NCBI GenBank assembly: GCA_041576975.1
Contig: JBFGJY010000003.1
Location: 1-64,000 of the forward strand
Direction: 5' to 3'
DNA length: 64,000 bases
Source of the DNA: JBFGJY01 sp041576975
Lineage (GTDB): Bacteria; Pseudomonadota; Gammaproteobacteria; UBA4575
The position numbers were made by a program, and so were the translations under genes. Of the stretch, positions 53,432 to 62,492 are shown one piece after another. Position 1 is the first letter of the stretch; each line of letters starts with the position of its first letter. Under the pieces are notes generated by a model. That model saw nothing but the letters and a program-made list of their open reading frames with translations, was not told the origin of the DNA and did not search any database.

Positions 53432-53440
53432 TTATCCACA
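53432..53440 (+). promoter_or_regulatory. DnaA box TTATCCACA
   Basis: This is a perfect copy of the strongest DnaA box (R1 type), 41 bases before the dnaN start; it may also autoregulate the dnaN-recF-gyrB transcript. Confidence 0.75.
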
Positions 53441-53481
53441 GAAAGAAGCTTGCTTAATAACAATAACTAAATATAACTAAT

Positions 53482-54582
53482 ATGCAGTTATCAATAACCC
53501 GCGAAGATTTACTTAAGCCATTACAACAAATCATTGGTGCAGTTGAGCGTCGACAAACAATGCCGGCATTAAGTAATTTATTATTACGAGGGACCGATCA
53601 AGGACTTTCGATTACAGCAACTGACTTGGAAGTTGAACTTGTGGCTATGCTTGATACTGCACTCGATGATAGCGGAGATACAACCATTCCAGCTCGAAAG
53701 TTGCTTGATATCTGCCGCTCATTGCCAGACCAAGCACAACTTGAATTAAGCTCCGGTAATGAAAAGATAAAAGTAAGTTCAGGACGTAGCCGTTTCACAC
53801 TTGCAACTTTACCTGCTGAAGATTTTCCAATCATCGATGATTTAGAGTTAGATACAAATATAGTGATCTCTGAGGATGATTTTCGCAGCCTAATTGAAAA
53901 GACAGCATTCGCGATGGCTCAACAAGACGTGCGTTATTACTTAAATGGCTTGCTATTTGAAGTTGATGCAGAGCAAATAAAAACGGTAGCGACAGATGGG
54001 CACCGCCTGGCTCTATCCCAGATTAAACATAAATCAGACATAGATGGCATAAGGCAAATTATAGTTCCACGTAAGGGGGTACAAGAGCTGCAGCGCTTGT
54101 TAACACACGAAGAAACACAAGTAACTGTCTCACTAGGTAAAAACCATATACGCGTCAATCTACCCAACATTCAATTTACCTCTAAGCTCATCGATGGTCG
54201 TTTTCCAGAATACCAGCGAGTTTTACCTGCAGAAGAGGGCAATCACGCAATAATGGATAAGACTTTGTTAAAACAAGCGCTCACGCGCGCCTCGATCTTG
54301 TCCAATGAGAAATATAAAGGCATTCGACTGATCTTAGATGACAATAAGCTGGTAATACAGGCGCACAATCCAGAGCATGAAGAAGCTGAAGACGAGATTG
54401 AAATCAACTACCAAGGCGAAAAACTCGAGGTTGGGTTTAATGTGGTTTACTTGTTGGATGTATTGAATGCATTGGAATCAGATGAGGTAGAAGTCATCAT
54501 TAAAGATGCCAATAGTAGTGCCTTAATCGTCTCACCGGGAAAACAAGAGAGTCGCTATGTGGTTATGCCGATGCGCCTGTAA
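53482..54582 (+). CDS. dnaN: DNA polymerase III beta subunit (sliding clamp)
   Basis: This 366-residue ring-forming clamp tethers polymerase to DNA. It has three similar domains. MQLSITREDLLKPLQQIIGA at the start, NLLLRGTDQGLSITATDLEV, LATDGHRL-like VATDGHRLAL and the end YVVMPMRL are typical. The length equals that of E. coli DnaN. It is followed by recF after 24 bases. Confidence 0.98.
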   Translation: MQLSITREDLLKPLQQIIGAVERRQTMPALSNLLLRGTDQGLSITATDLEVELVAMLDTALDDSGDTTIPARKLLDICRSLPDQAQLELSSGNEKIKVSSGRSRFTLATLPAEDFPIIDDLELDTNIVISEDDFRSLIEKTAFAMAQQDVRYYLNGLLFEVDAEQIKTVATDGHRLALSQIKHKSDIDGIRQIIVPRKGVQELQRLLTHEETQVTVSLGKNHIRVNLPNIQFTSKLIDGRFPEYQRVLPAEEGNHAIMDKTLLKQALTRASILSNEKYKGIRLILDDNKLVIQAHNPEHEEAEDEIEINYQGEKLEVGFNVVYLLDVLNALESDEVEVIIKDANSSALIVSPGKQESRYVVMPMRL

Positions 54583-54606
54583 CAGCTAATTGAATCATTT
54601 TCTCTG

Positions 54607-55686
54607 TTGGCGCTGCATACTCTTCTTGCCGAAAATCTCAGAATAATTGAGCATCTAGAGCTTTCTCTAGCAGAGAATGCGACGATATTTTGTGGTGAAA
54701 ATGGTGTTGGTAAAACTAGTATCCTAGAAGCCATCGACTTCTTAAGTCGAGGTCGTTCTTTCCGAAGTCGTCGCTTAGCACCGCTATTACGCATAGGTAG
54801 CGAGAGGCTTACGGTCAGCGGGAAAGTTATTGAAGGCGAGCACACTACCCACCTTGGAATCCAGAAATCGGCTGAGGAAACAATTTTGCATTGCAACCAG
54901 CAAAAAGTTGAGTCGATATCCAATCATGCAAGCTATCTGCCAGTGGTATGTATGCATCCTGATAGTCATCAGCTGATTCAAGGAGGCGCACAATATCGAA
55001 GAAATTATTTGGACTGGTCTGCGTTTCACGTGAAACATGAGTTTTTGCAAGAATGGCGTAGATATAGTAAATGTCTACGCCAACGCAACTATACTTTACG
55101 TCATGGAGCAAAGCAGAGTAAGGAATTAGCAGGCTGGACACAGGAGCTAAGAGTGATCGGCGAGAAGATAGATTTAGCAAGATCGGAGATTTTTGAGGAA
55201 GTTAAGCTAATTTTCCAGCAATATACGCGCAATTTGGTCCCGGAATGCAAAGTTTCCTTGAGGTACTTACGAGGCTGGCCAAGCAATCTATCGCTAGCAG
55301 AGGCATTAGAACGAGCGCGACAGCAGGAGTTACAAAATAAAACCACACACTGCGGTCCTCATCGTGCAGATATTAAAATTTCTCTAAATGAGCAAGATGC
55401 TGCTTTAGCCGCTTCGCGGGGACAACAGAAGCTAATTGTCGCGAGCCTGCTACTCGCACAAATTGACCATGCACAGCAGCATAGCAATCGAAAATGTGTT
55501 GTGTTACTAGACGATATTCGTGCTGAATTAGATCACGAGCATGCTCATGCATTGATTGGCGCTTTGCAGAAGCTCAAGTGTCAGGTGTTTATAAGCGCTA
55601 TCGAACATGAGCAAGTTGACCTGCAAGGGTGGAATAAAACCAAAGTGTTCCACGTGAAACAAGGCACGTGCAAGCTCTTAGCTTAA
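54607..55686 (+). CDS. recF: DNA replication/repair protein RecF
   Basis: This 359-residue SMC-like ATPase acts in gap repair with RecO and RecR. It has FCGENGVGKTSILEAIDFLS with the P-loop, RSFRSRRLAPL, a signature region ASRGQQKLIVASLLLAQ and Walker B VVLLDDIRAELD. The start is TTG. Two parS-like palindromes lie inside the coding sequence. The stop overlaps the upstream end of the gyrB frame but not its likely ATG. Confidence 0.95.
   Translation: MALHTLLAENLRIIEHLELSLAENATIFCGENGVGKTSILEAIDFLSRGRSFRSRRLAPLLRIGSERLTVSGKVIEGEHTTHLGIQKSAEETILHCNQQKVESISNHASYLPVVCMHPDSHQLIQGGAQYRRNYLDWSAFHVKHEFLQEWRRYSKCLRQRNYTLRHGAKQSKELAGWTQELRVIGEKIDLARSEIFEEVKLIFQQYTRNLVPECKVSLRYLRGWPSNLSLAEALERARQQELQNKTTHCGPHRADIKISLNEQDAALAASRGQQKLIVASLLLAQIDHAQQHSNRKCVVLLDDIRAELDHEHAHALIGALQKLKCQVFISAIEHEQVDLQGWNKTKVFHVKQGTCKLLA
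55022..55037. promoter_or_regulatory. parS-like ParB binding site 1
   Basis: CGTTTCACGTGAAACA matches the widely conserved parS palindrome TGTTTCACGTGAAACA at 15 of 16 positions. It lies inside recF, about 3 kb from dnaA. Confidence 0.88.
55646..55661. promoter_or_regulatory. parS-like ParB binding site 2
   Basis: TGTTCCACGTGAAACA matches the parS consensus at 15 of 16 positions. It lies at the 3' end of recF, 624 bases after site 1. Confidence 0.88.
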
Positions 55687-55730
55687 AGTACTGTTATAAT
55701 TACAAGTTATTCTTATTTCACTGGTTTTTC

Positions 55731-58139
55731 ATGTCTTACGATTCCACCAATATTAAAGTTCTAAAAGGCCTCGAGGCCGTACGCAAACGTCCAGGGATGT
55801 ATATCGGTGATACCGATGACGGAACCGGCTTACACCATATGGTGTTTGAGGTCGTGGATAACTCCATCGATGAGGCGCTGGCTGGGCATTGTTCGGAGAT
55901 ACAAATCGTGATTCATTCGGATGGATCAGTGACCGTATCCGATAATGGTCGTGGAATTCCAGTGGATATGCACAAGGAAGAAAATCGCTCTGCAGCCGAA
56001 GTCATTATGACGGTCCTACATGCAGGTGGAAAATTTGATGACAATTCCTATAAGGTATCTGGTGGACTTCATGGCGTGGGTGTTTCTGTGGTTAACGCCT
56101 TGTCTTCGGAGTTGCTCCTCACCGTGAATCGTGGTGGGTATTGCCATAAACAAGAATATAAACTTGGAGAACCACAATACTCGCTAAAAAAGTTATCCAA
56201 AACCGATAAAACGGGGACCACGATTCGTTTTACTCCTAGCCCTACGATATTTAGCGACACTGAGTATCACTATGATGTACTCGCAAAAAGACTACGCGAG
56301 CTATCCTTTTTAAATTCCGGGGTGTGCATTCAGCTTAAAGATGAGCGCTCTGGAAAAAGTGATATATTTCAATATGATGGCGGCATTCGAGCATTTGTTG
56401 AGCATCTTAATAAAAAGAAAACGCCGCTGCATGAAACGGTAATTTATGTTGATACCGAACGCCAAAAAACCGGTGTCGAAGTCGCACTGCAGTGGAATGA
56501 TTCCTACCAGGAAAATATCTTTTGTTTTACCAATAACATTCCACAACGTGATGGTGGCAGTCACTTGGCTGGATTGCGTGGCGCACTGACACGCTCATTA
56601 AACCAACATATGGAAAAGCAGGGTATCACGAAGAAATATAAGATCACCATGACCGGCGATGATGTGCGTGAAGGCCTCACCGCGGTACTGTCTGTAAAGC
56701 TACCAGATCCAAAATTTTCTTCGCAGACAAAAGACAAGTTGGTTTCTTCTGAGGTGAAAGGAGTAGTTGAGTCTACCCTGTCAGAACATTTGCAAGATTT
56801 CTTGATGGAGAACCCTGCAGAGGCCAAGGCAATTGTAGGAAAAATTGTCGAAGCAGCACGGGCGCGAGAGGCTGCGCGCAAGGCACGAGAAATGACACGG
56901 CGCAAGGGCGCCTTAGATGTTGCGGGCCTGCCAGGCAAATTGGCGGATTGCCAAGAAAAAGATCCAGCCCTGTGTGAATTATTTTTAGTGGAGGGAGATT
57001 CAGCAGGTGGTTCTGCCAAACAAGGACGCGATCGCCATACTCAGGCAATTCTTCCGTTGAAGGGAAAGATTCTAAATGTAGAAAAGGCACGCTTTGATAA
57101 AATGCTCTCATCTGTCGAAGTTGGCACTCTCATCACGGCATTAGGTTGTGGCATTGGCAAAGAAGAATTTGCTCCCGACAAGCTCCGTTATCATCGAATT
57201 ATTATCATGACAGATGCCGATGTAGATGGCTCTCATATCCGCACACTGCTGTTAACGTTTTTTTATCGTCAAATGTTAGAACTTATTGAACGTGGGCACA
57301 TCTATATTGGTCAACCTCCGCTGTATAAGATCAAAAAGGGCAAACAAGAACAATATGTAAAGGATGATACAGAACTCAGGGCGCATTTATTACAACAAGC
57401 GCTAGAGGGGACCAAGTTGCATGTAAATCGTAAGGCACCCGCCATATCCGACAGCGCGCTTGAGGAGCTAAGCAAAAATCATTACATAGCGATGTCTACC
57501 ATACAAAGATTAGGTCGCTTACATGAACATGAGGTGCTGTTAGAGATGCTGCGCAGCCCCGCGCCTGAGTTTGATTCTTTAGAAGATGAAGCCACGCAAA
57601 AGGCTTTAAATAAATGGTTCAATAATGTCGCGCAACAACTTAATCAACAGCAAACTGCTGGCACACAATTTACAGTTAAAGAAGACTGGGATACGAATCC
57701 GACACAACTTACAATTGTCAAGTGGGTGCATGGCTTAGCTAGGGATGATGTCTTTGACGAAGAGTTTTTCTTATCCGTTGACTTTCAACTATTACACAAT
57801 TTTGCCACACAGCTTGATGGCTTGCTTGAGAAGGGGGCATTTATACAACGCGGAGAACGTAAACACGAAACCCAAGACTTTATTGAGATGATGGATTGGC
57901 TTATGCAAGAGGCCAAACGTGGGCTAACGATTCAGCGCTACAAAGGTCTGGGCGAAATGAATCCCGAACAACTTTGGGAAACCACCATGAATCCTGATTC
58001 TCGCCGCTTAATGCAAGTGAACATTGAAGATGCAATAGCTGCCGACGAGGTATTTACTACCTTGATGGGGGATCAGGTTGAGCCACGCAGAGACTTTATT
58101 GAACAAAATGCGTTGGCGGCTACCAATATCGACGTCTAA
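55731..58139 (+). CDS. gyrB: DNA gyrase subunit B
   Basis: This is the ATPase subunit of gyrase, which supercoils DNA. The ATG at 55731 gives MSYDSTNIKVLKGLEAVRKR and 802 residues, close to the 804 of E. coli; an upstream in-frame start at 55668 is rejected. Motifs are RPGMYIGDT, VVDNSIDEALAGH, the ATP-lid GGLHGVGVSVVNALS, the TOPRIM region ELFLVEGDSAGGSAKQGRDR and DADVDGSHIRTLLL. The ending matches the family, including the gammaproteobacterial insert. Confidence 0.98.
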   Translation: MSYDSTNIKVLKGLEAVRKRPGMYIGDTDDGTGLHHMVFEVVDNSIDEALAGHCSEIQIVIHSDGSVTVSDNGRGIPVDMHKEENRSAAEVIMTVLHAGGKFDDNSYKVSGGLHGVGVSVVNALSSELLLTVNRGGYCHKQEYKLGEPQYSLKKLSKTDKTGTTIRFTPSPTIFSDTEYHYDVLAKRLRELSFLNSGVCIQLKDERSGKSDIFQYDGGIRAFVEHLNKKKTPLHETVIYVDTERQKTGVEVALQWNDSYQENIFCFTNNIPQRDGGSHLAGLRGALTRSLNQHMEKQGITKKYKITMTGDDVREGLTAVLSVKLPDPKFSSQTKDKLVSSEVKGVVESTLSEHLQDFLMENPAEAKAIVGKIVEAARAREAARKAREMTRRKGALDVAGLPGKLADCQEKDPALCELFLVEGDSAGGSAKQGRDRHTQAILPLKGKILNVEKARFDKMLSSVEVGTLITALGCGIGKEEFAPDKLRYHRIIIMTDADVDGSHIRTLLLTFFYRQMLELIERGHIYIGQPPLYKIKKGKQEQYVKDDTELRAHLLQQALEGTKLHVNRKAPAISDSALEELSKNHYIAMSTIQRLGRLHEHEVLLEMLRSPAPEFDSLEDEATQKALNKWFNNVAQQLNQQQTAGTQFTVKEDWDTNPTQLTIVKWVHGLARDDVFDEEFFLSVDFQLLHNFATQLDGLLEKGAFIQRGERKHETQDFIEMMDWLMQEAKRGLTIQRYKGLGEMNPEQLWETTMNPDSRRLMQVNIEDAIAADEVFTTLMGDQVEPRRDFIEQNALAATNIDV

Positions 58140-58261
58140 CTTTAACGACTAGTCTTAATAACCACCACTTTAGTCACTATATGACTAGTAAAATCATTCA
58201 CTTACAGACAAACTAGGTAAGCATAGAAAATTCATTTGCCACTGTTTTGTAGGAGCCATTC

Positions 58262-58834
58262 ATGGAAATTGGGACCATTATTTTTCTTGCCATTGTCGTA
58301 ATTCTGGCCGGTTACTTTATTGTTATTTTTAACAACCTTGTTTCATTGAAACATGCTGTAAGCAAAGCGTGGTCAAATATCGAGGTGTTGCTCAAACAAA
58401 GACACGATGAGTTACCCAAGCTAGTTGAAGTTTGCAAACAATACATGGGCTACGAGCAAGAAACGTTGCAAAAAGTTATGGAAGCAAGATCCAGAGTTTC
58501 TAATGCACAACAATCAGGCGACATGGGTGCGCTGGGTGCTGCTGAAGGCATGCTGCGCATGGGCCTAGGTAATTTATTCGCTGTTGCAGAAGATTATCCT
58601 GAGCTTAAAGCGAATGAAACCTTTCAACATCTTCAACAAAGAATATCAGGTTTAGAAAATACGATTGCAGATAGACGTGAGTTTTATAATGAAAGTGTTA
58701 ATCGTAACAATGTTCGCATTGAACAATTTCCGGATTTAATCGTTGCAAGATTGCTTGCGTTTAAACCGTTTGAATTACTGCAGTTTGATCAGTCTGAAGT
58801 TAAAGACGTGGATGTGAAAGCGTTATTCACATAA
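58262..58834 (+). CDS. LemA family protein
   Basis: This 190-residue protein has one N-terminal membrane helix (TIIFLAIVVILAGYFIVIF) and a helical domain typical of LemA (NNLVSLKHAVSKAWSNIEVL, LPKLVEVCKQYM, ENTIADRREFYNESVNRNN). GGAG lies about eight bases before the ATG. LemA genes are often beside TPM- or GIDE-domain genes, as here. Role unknown. Confidence 0.92.
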   Translation: MEIGTIIFLAIVVILAGYFIVIFNNLVSLKHAVSKAWSNIEVLLKQRHDELPKLVEVCKQYMGYEQETLQKVMEARSRVSNAQQSGDMGALGAAEGMLRMGLGNLFAVAEDYPELKANETFQHLQQRISGLENTIADRREFYNESVNRNNVRIEQFPDLIVARLLAFKPFELLQFDQSEVKDVDVKALFT

Positions 58835-58911
58835 CGAATAAACTTGCCGCATAAATAGCTTATGCGCGTTGCATCTATAAAAGAATAAGGTTTACCTAGT
58901 TCAGCTCTTCG

Positions 58912-59838
58912 ATGCAGGGATTTGAACACTTTAGTAATGGCGATTGGTTGTTGTTAATCGCGTTATGCATTGGTGTTGTCATTACTCTGCTTGGTTCGAT
59001 TCGAATGTTACATCGTGCACGTCTTATCGAAGACATGCCCACCTCTAAAGTTCGTTCTGCTCCACAAGGCTATGTAGAATTATATGGAACTGCAAAGTGG
59101 CTCGATGGCCCGCAAATCTTTGCGCCTTTAACCGGGCTGCCCTGTGCATGGTACTCCTACTCTATTGAAGAACGTAGTCACCACGACAAACGGAGATGGC
59201 GGCGTATTGATCATGGTGTAAGTGATCATTTATTTTTACTAGAAGATGACACCGGCGCATGCGTAATCGACCCTGAAGATGCTGAAGTTACACCTAGCAT
59301 TAGGGAAACTTGGTATGGGTCTAAATCAGCAAGCCCGGTAGATGCTTCCAAAGTTCATTCATCAATAAGTATCTTGAGCAAAACTCTAGCTCGAACGGGA
59401 GCGCCATATCGTTATTCAGAACAACGACTAAATGTTAACGAGCCACTTTATGCAATAGGGGAATTTAACTCTGTGGGCACGGATTATCGAAAAGAGGTCG
59501 ATCACTTAGTACGAGATTTTTTATATAAACTTAAACGTGATAAGAAAAAATTGGCGCAATATGACACAAACCAGGATGGAAATGTTGATCAGGAAGAGTG
59601 GGAACAAGCAAGAAATGACGCTCAAAAATCCGCGTTAAAAGAGCAATTAAACAACCCTTTACCTAAATCAACGCATTTATTAAAAAAACCCAAAACAAGA
59701 AAACACCAGCCTTTTTTACTGTCTGCTAAAGCAGAAGCTCTTTTATCTCGCAACAATCGTATTTTTTCATTTAGTTTAGCAATTTTATTTTTTGTTTTAG
59801 TGCTTGGCATTTTTTTCAAATTGTTCGTCTGGATGTAA
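58912..59838 (+). CDS. GIDE-domain membrane protein with an EF-hand loop
   Basis: This 308-residue protein has an N-terminal helix (LLLIALCIGVVITLLGSIRM) and a GIDE domain of about 80-250 (VELYGTAKWLDGP, LPCAWYSYSIEE). A single EF-hand loop follows, DTNQDGNVDQEEW (Asp218-Glu229), with all calcium ligand positions filled. The protein ends with a C-terminal helix (FSLAILFFVLVLGIFFKLFV). GIDE domains are related to a eukaryotic mitochondrial E3 ligase, but bacterial members lack the RING finger and their role is unknown. It is 77 bases after lemA. Confidence 0.8.
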   Translation: MQGFEHFSNGDWLLLIALCIGVVITLLGSIRMLHRARLIEDMPTSKVRSAPQGYVELYGTAKWLDGPQIFAPLTGLPCAWYSYSIEERSHHDKRRWRRIDHGVSDHLFLLEDDTGACVIDPEDAEVTPSIRETWYGSKSASPVDASKVHSSISILSKTLARTGAPYRYSEQRLNVNEPLYAIGEFNSVGTDYRKEVDHLVRDFLYKLKRDKKKLAQYDTNQDGNVDQEEWEQARNDAQKSALKEQLNNPLPKSTHLLKKPKTRKHQPFLLSAKAEALLSRNNRIFSFSLAILFFVLVLGIFFKLFVWM

Positions 59839-59889
59839 GCCTATAAAAAATAATTTCACGGTATTCTAGTTAAGGCATAATGCTTCGGT

Positions 59890-60546
59890 ATGAAGAAGCG
59901 TATGTCAGCAGTAGTGGTTATCGTTATTGGGAGCCTAAGCGGGCCTTTATTTGCCGAACAGATAGCATATATAACTGACTCATTACGCTTGCGCTTGTAC
60001 ACAAATCCAAGCACTGCTAGTGAGATCATCCATACTTTAGAAAGTGGAGATTCTGTGGTGGTGCTTAATAGCCAGGGGGCATTTAGCCAAGTACGCACTG
60101 ATGCGGATTCTACGGGTTGGGTGAAATCCGCATTTTTAGTTGAAGAACCACCGGCAAAATTACTTTATTACACGGTAAGCGAACAAAACAAACAACTCGA
60201 GCAACAAATTAAAGAACTCCAAAACAACGCAGCGAACAAAAACGATGTTGAGACAAACCAGATAATTCAACTAGAGCAGGCTTTAGTAGAGCAGCAACAG
60301 ACCAACCATCTGTTACAGGAGGAGATCAGTTCATTAAAGCAAAAGAGCCAACGACAAGACTCCTTTGATAGTAATATTGATTCGAATCACTCCAATGCGA
60401 CGATAAATTTGGCTAGATCTTTTTCAAAACACATTTTGATAGCTGCTAGCATAATTGCAGGGCTATTGTTATTTGGTTTTTTAGTAGGCATAAAATTCTC
60501 GTCATGGCGAATGCAAAAGCGCTTACATGGGTTTCGATTGGGCTAG
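59890..60546 (+). CDS. SH3-domain membrane protein (TIGR04211-type)
   Basis: This 218-residue protein has a signal peptide (MSAVVVIVIGSLSGPLFAEQ) and a bacterial SH3 domain (YITDSLRLRLYTNPS, VVLNSQGAFSQVRTDAD, GWVKSAFLVEEPP). A coiled coil at about 95-155 and a C-terminal membrane helix (ILIAASIIAGLLLFGFLVGI) with a basic tail follow. This order, exported SH3 then coiled coil then anchor, is that of TIGR04211 proteins, of unknown role and probably envelope-associated. Confidence 0.82.
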   Translation: MKKRMSAVVVIVIGSLSGPLFAEQIAYITDSLRLRLYTNPSTASEIIHTLESGDSVVVLNSQGAFSQVRTDADSTGWVKSAFLVEEPPAKLLYYTVSEQNKQLEQQIKELQNNAANKNDVETNQIIQLEQALVEQQQTNHLLQEEISSLKQKSQRQDSFDSNIDSNHSNATINLARSFSKHILIAASIIAGLLLFGFLVGIKFSSWRMQKRLHGFRLG

Positions 60547-60696
60547 CCAATATATTGCACAACACCATCTGAAATGTCAGCCAAATTGCTCCACAATAAC
60601 GAATGAAGAAATTTATTAAGGCGTGGCAATACCACCATTTAATATGCGCGTAGTACCTACGCGCAAGGGTGGCGCTATACACAAGCTTGCTGGCAA

Positions 60697-61461
60697 ATGA
60701 AGATTGCTTCATGGAATGTAAATTCATTACGCGTTCGCCTACCGCAAGTACTAGATTGGCTAAAAGACAATCCTGTGGATGTGCTTGCCCTACAAGAAAC
60801 TAAACTCGTCGATGAAGACTTTCCAGTTACTGAAATTAATCAGGCAGGTTACCAAGTTAAGTATTCTGGTCAGAAAACCTATAATGGGGTAGCAGTTTTA
60901 TCAAAACAGGCAAGCACGAATGCAATCAAAGACATTAAAGGTCTGGATGACCCGCAAAGGCGTATTTTAGCTGTTACTGTTGATGATGTGCGAGTGTTAA
61001 ACCTCTATGTAGTAAATGGTTTAGAAGTAGGTTCCGAAAAGTATGCATATAAACTCGACTGGCTTAAAAAAGTAACTGCATATATAAAAAAAGACCTAAC
61101 AAAATACCCAAATTATGTTGTGCTAGGAGATTTTAATATTGCCCCCGAAGACCGAGATGTGCATGATCCGGTATCTTGGAGGGAAAAAATTTTATGTAGC
61201 ACCAAAGAACGCAAAGCCTTACAGGGTATACTTGACCTAGGCTTGGTCGACACATTTAGGTTATTTGAGCAAGAAGAAAATAGTTTTAGTTGGTGGGATT
61301 ATCGCGCGGCTGCATTTCGACGAAATCTGGGGTTGCGTATTGATCTGATTCTGGCAAGTAGGCCCATGGAGGCAATCTGTAGGTACAGCACAATCGATAA
61401 AGAGCCACGACGCAACGAACGGCCGTCAGATCACGCACCAGTCATTGCAGACTTCTTGTAA
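60697..61461 (+). CDS. xth: exodeoxyribonuclease III
   Basis: This 254-residue AP endonuclease/exonuclease acts in base excision repair. It has MKIASWNVNSLRVRLPQVL, LQETKL with the catalytic Glu, GDFNIAPEDRDVHDP with the catalytic Asp and Asn, RIDLILAS and RPSDHAPV with the catalytic Asp-His pair. It is near the shorter end of the family length. Confidence 0.95.
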   Translation: MKIASWNVNSLRVRLPQVLDWLKDNPVDVLALQETKLVDEDFPVTEINQAGYQVKYSGQKTYNGVAVLSKQASTNAIKDIKGLDDPQRRILAVTVDDVRVLNLYVVNGLEVGSEKYAYKLDWLKKVTAYIKKDLTKYPNYVVLGDFNIAPEDRDVHDPVSWREKILCSTKERKALQGILDLGLVDTFRLFEQEENSFSWWDYRAAAFRRNLGLRIDLILASRPMEAICRYSTIDKEPRRNERPSDHAPVIADFL

Positions 61462-61786
61462 CCATAATGAATGATTGAGGCATTAAATGCTGTTAAATTC
61501 GTAAAAATTGTTTAAATTATAATTTCAAATTTCATGGTTTGGCGGTTCAAACATAATATGACAGCCGCCAGGTAGCAACAGATTGATGTCATCTGCTAAA
61601 GCTGAAAATACACCACGCAGTCTGAGTTTGACATTGTCGATTGAGAGCACTGATTCACATGCTATCGATAATTCAATCAGAGTTTGTTTTGGCTATAAAA
61701 ATTAGCCTCAAAAATATTTACACTTGGCACAGCGATGCAGGTAAGAGAAACTCCGTTTTACACATTTCACATTTAGGGAAGGATCA
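61462..61786. other. intergenic stretch with a short coding-like relic on the minus strand
   Basis: Minus-strand positions 61692 to 61525 stay open and read like protein (CESVLSIDNVKLRLRGVFSA then DDINLLLPGGCHIMFEPPNH) to a TGA, but no ATG starts it. It may be the 3' end of a lost gene or a small protein with a rare start. I do not recognise it. Confidence 0.3.
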
Positions 61787-62425
61787 ATGCGCACTATCTT
61801 GATAATGAATTCAAAAGGTGGCTCGGGCAAAACTACAATTGCAACTAATCTAGCCTCTTATCTTGCAACTCAAAAGAAAAAAGTTGTTTTGATGGATTAT
61901 GATCCACAAGGCAGCAGCATGTCTTGGCTCGAAGCCCGTTCCCCAGCACGACCTCCAATACAGGGTATTGCTGCCTATAAAAGGTCGGCGAGACGGCCTA
62001 GTCGTAATTCTGAATATGTGATTATCGATGCCCCAGCAGCTCTACATGGCGGAGCACTCAGCAAAATGGTGAGAAAAGCGCAGACAATTTTGATTCCCGT
62101 ATTGCCTTCTCCAATCGACATGCGCGCTGCGATTGATTTCATGGCTGATATTAAAAAATCTGCACCAGTGCAACACAAAAAAGCCAAGCTTGCATTAATA
62201 GCCAATCGCTCACGCGACTATACAAACATTTATTGGGAGCTAGATGATTTCCTCAGTCACCAGCGAGTGCCGTTTTTGACTATGTTGCGAGACAGCCAGA
62301 ATTATATTCGAGCTGCTGAACGAGGTTTAGGAATATTTGAGATGGCGCCTGCAGCTACCGACTTAGACCGCGAACAGTGGCAGCCTGTCGTAAAATGGGT
62401 TAAAAGTAAGCGCAGTCAGCCCTAA
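61787..62425 (+). CDS. orphan ParA-family ATPase
   Basis: This 212-residue protein has the deviant Walker A NSKGGSGKTTIATNLASYLA, LMDYDPQGSSMSWLEAR and IIDAPAALHGGALSKMV. It is smaller than the chromosomal ParA at 44561 and has no ParB partner nearby. Such small ParA proteins position cargo such as chemoreceptor arrays, carboxysomes or cell-pole complexes, but the cargo cannot be deduced here. It stands alone, with an exported L,D-transpeptidase downstream. Confidence 0.85.
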   Translation: MRTILIMNSKGGSGKTTIATNLASYLATQKKKVVLMDYDPQGSSMSWLEARSPARPPIQGIAAYKRSARRPSRNSEYVIIDAPAALHGGALSKMVRKAQTILIPVLPSPIDMRAAIDFMADIKKSAPVQHKKAKLALIANRSRDYTNIYWELDDFLSHQRVPFLTMLRDSQNYIRAAERGLGIFEMAPAATDLDREQWQPVVKWVKSKRSQP

Positions 62426-62492
62426 ACTTTGCGGGCTGGCATGCAAAATTGCCTCATTTTCTAATTTTGATCGTCATACAAAGGGAGTGTAT

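Larger units (their letters stand above)
53285..53481. promoter_or_regulatory. candidate oriC segment between dnaA and dnaN
   Basis: This is a 197-base AT-rich region with two consensus DnaA boxes at its ends: TTATTCACA on the minus strand at 53290-53298 and TTATCCACA on the plus strand at 53432-53440. No other perfect boxes are seen, so this may be one part of a bipartite origin. Confidence 0.55.

Noticed and set aside
58146..58187. ACTAGTC/GACTAGT inverted repeat after gyrB
   Set aside because: The loop is long (about 28 bases) and no T-run follows, so it is not a convincing terminator.
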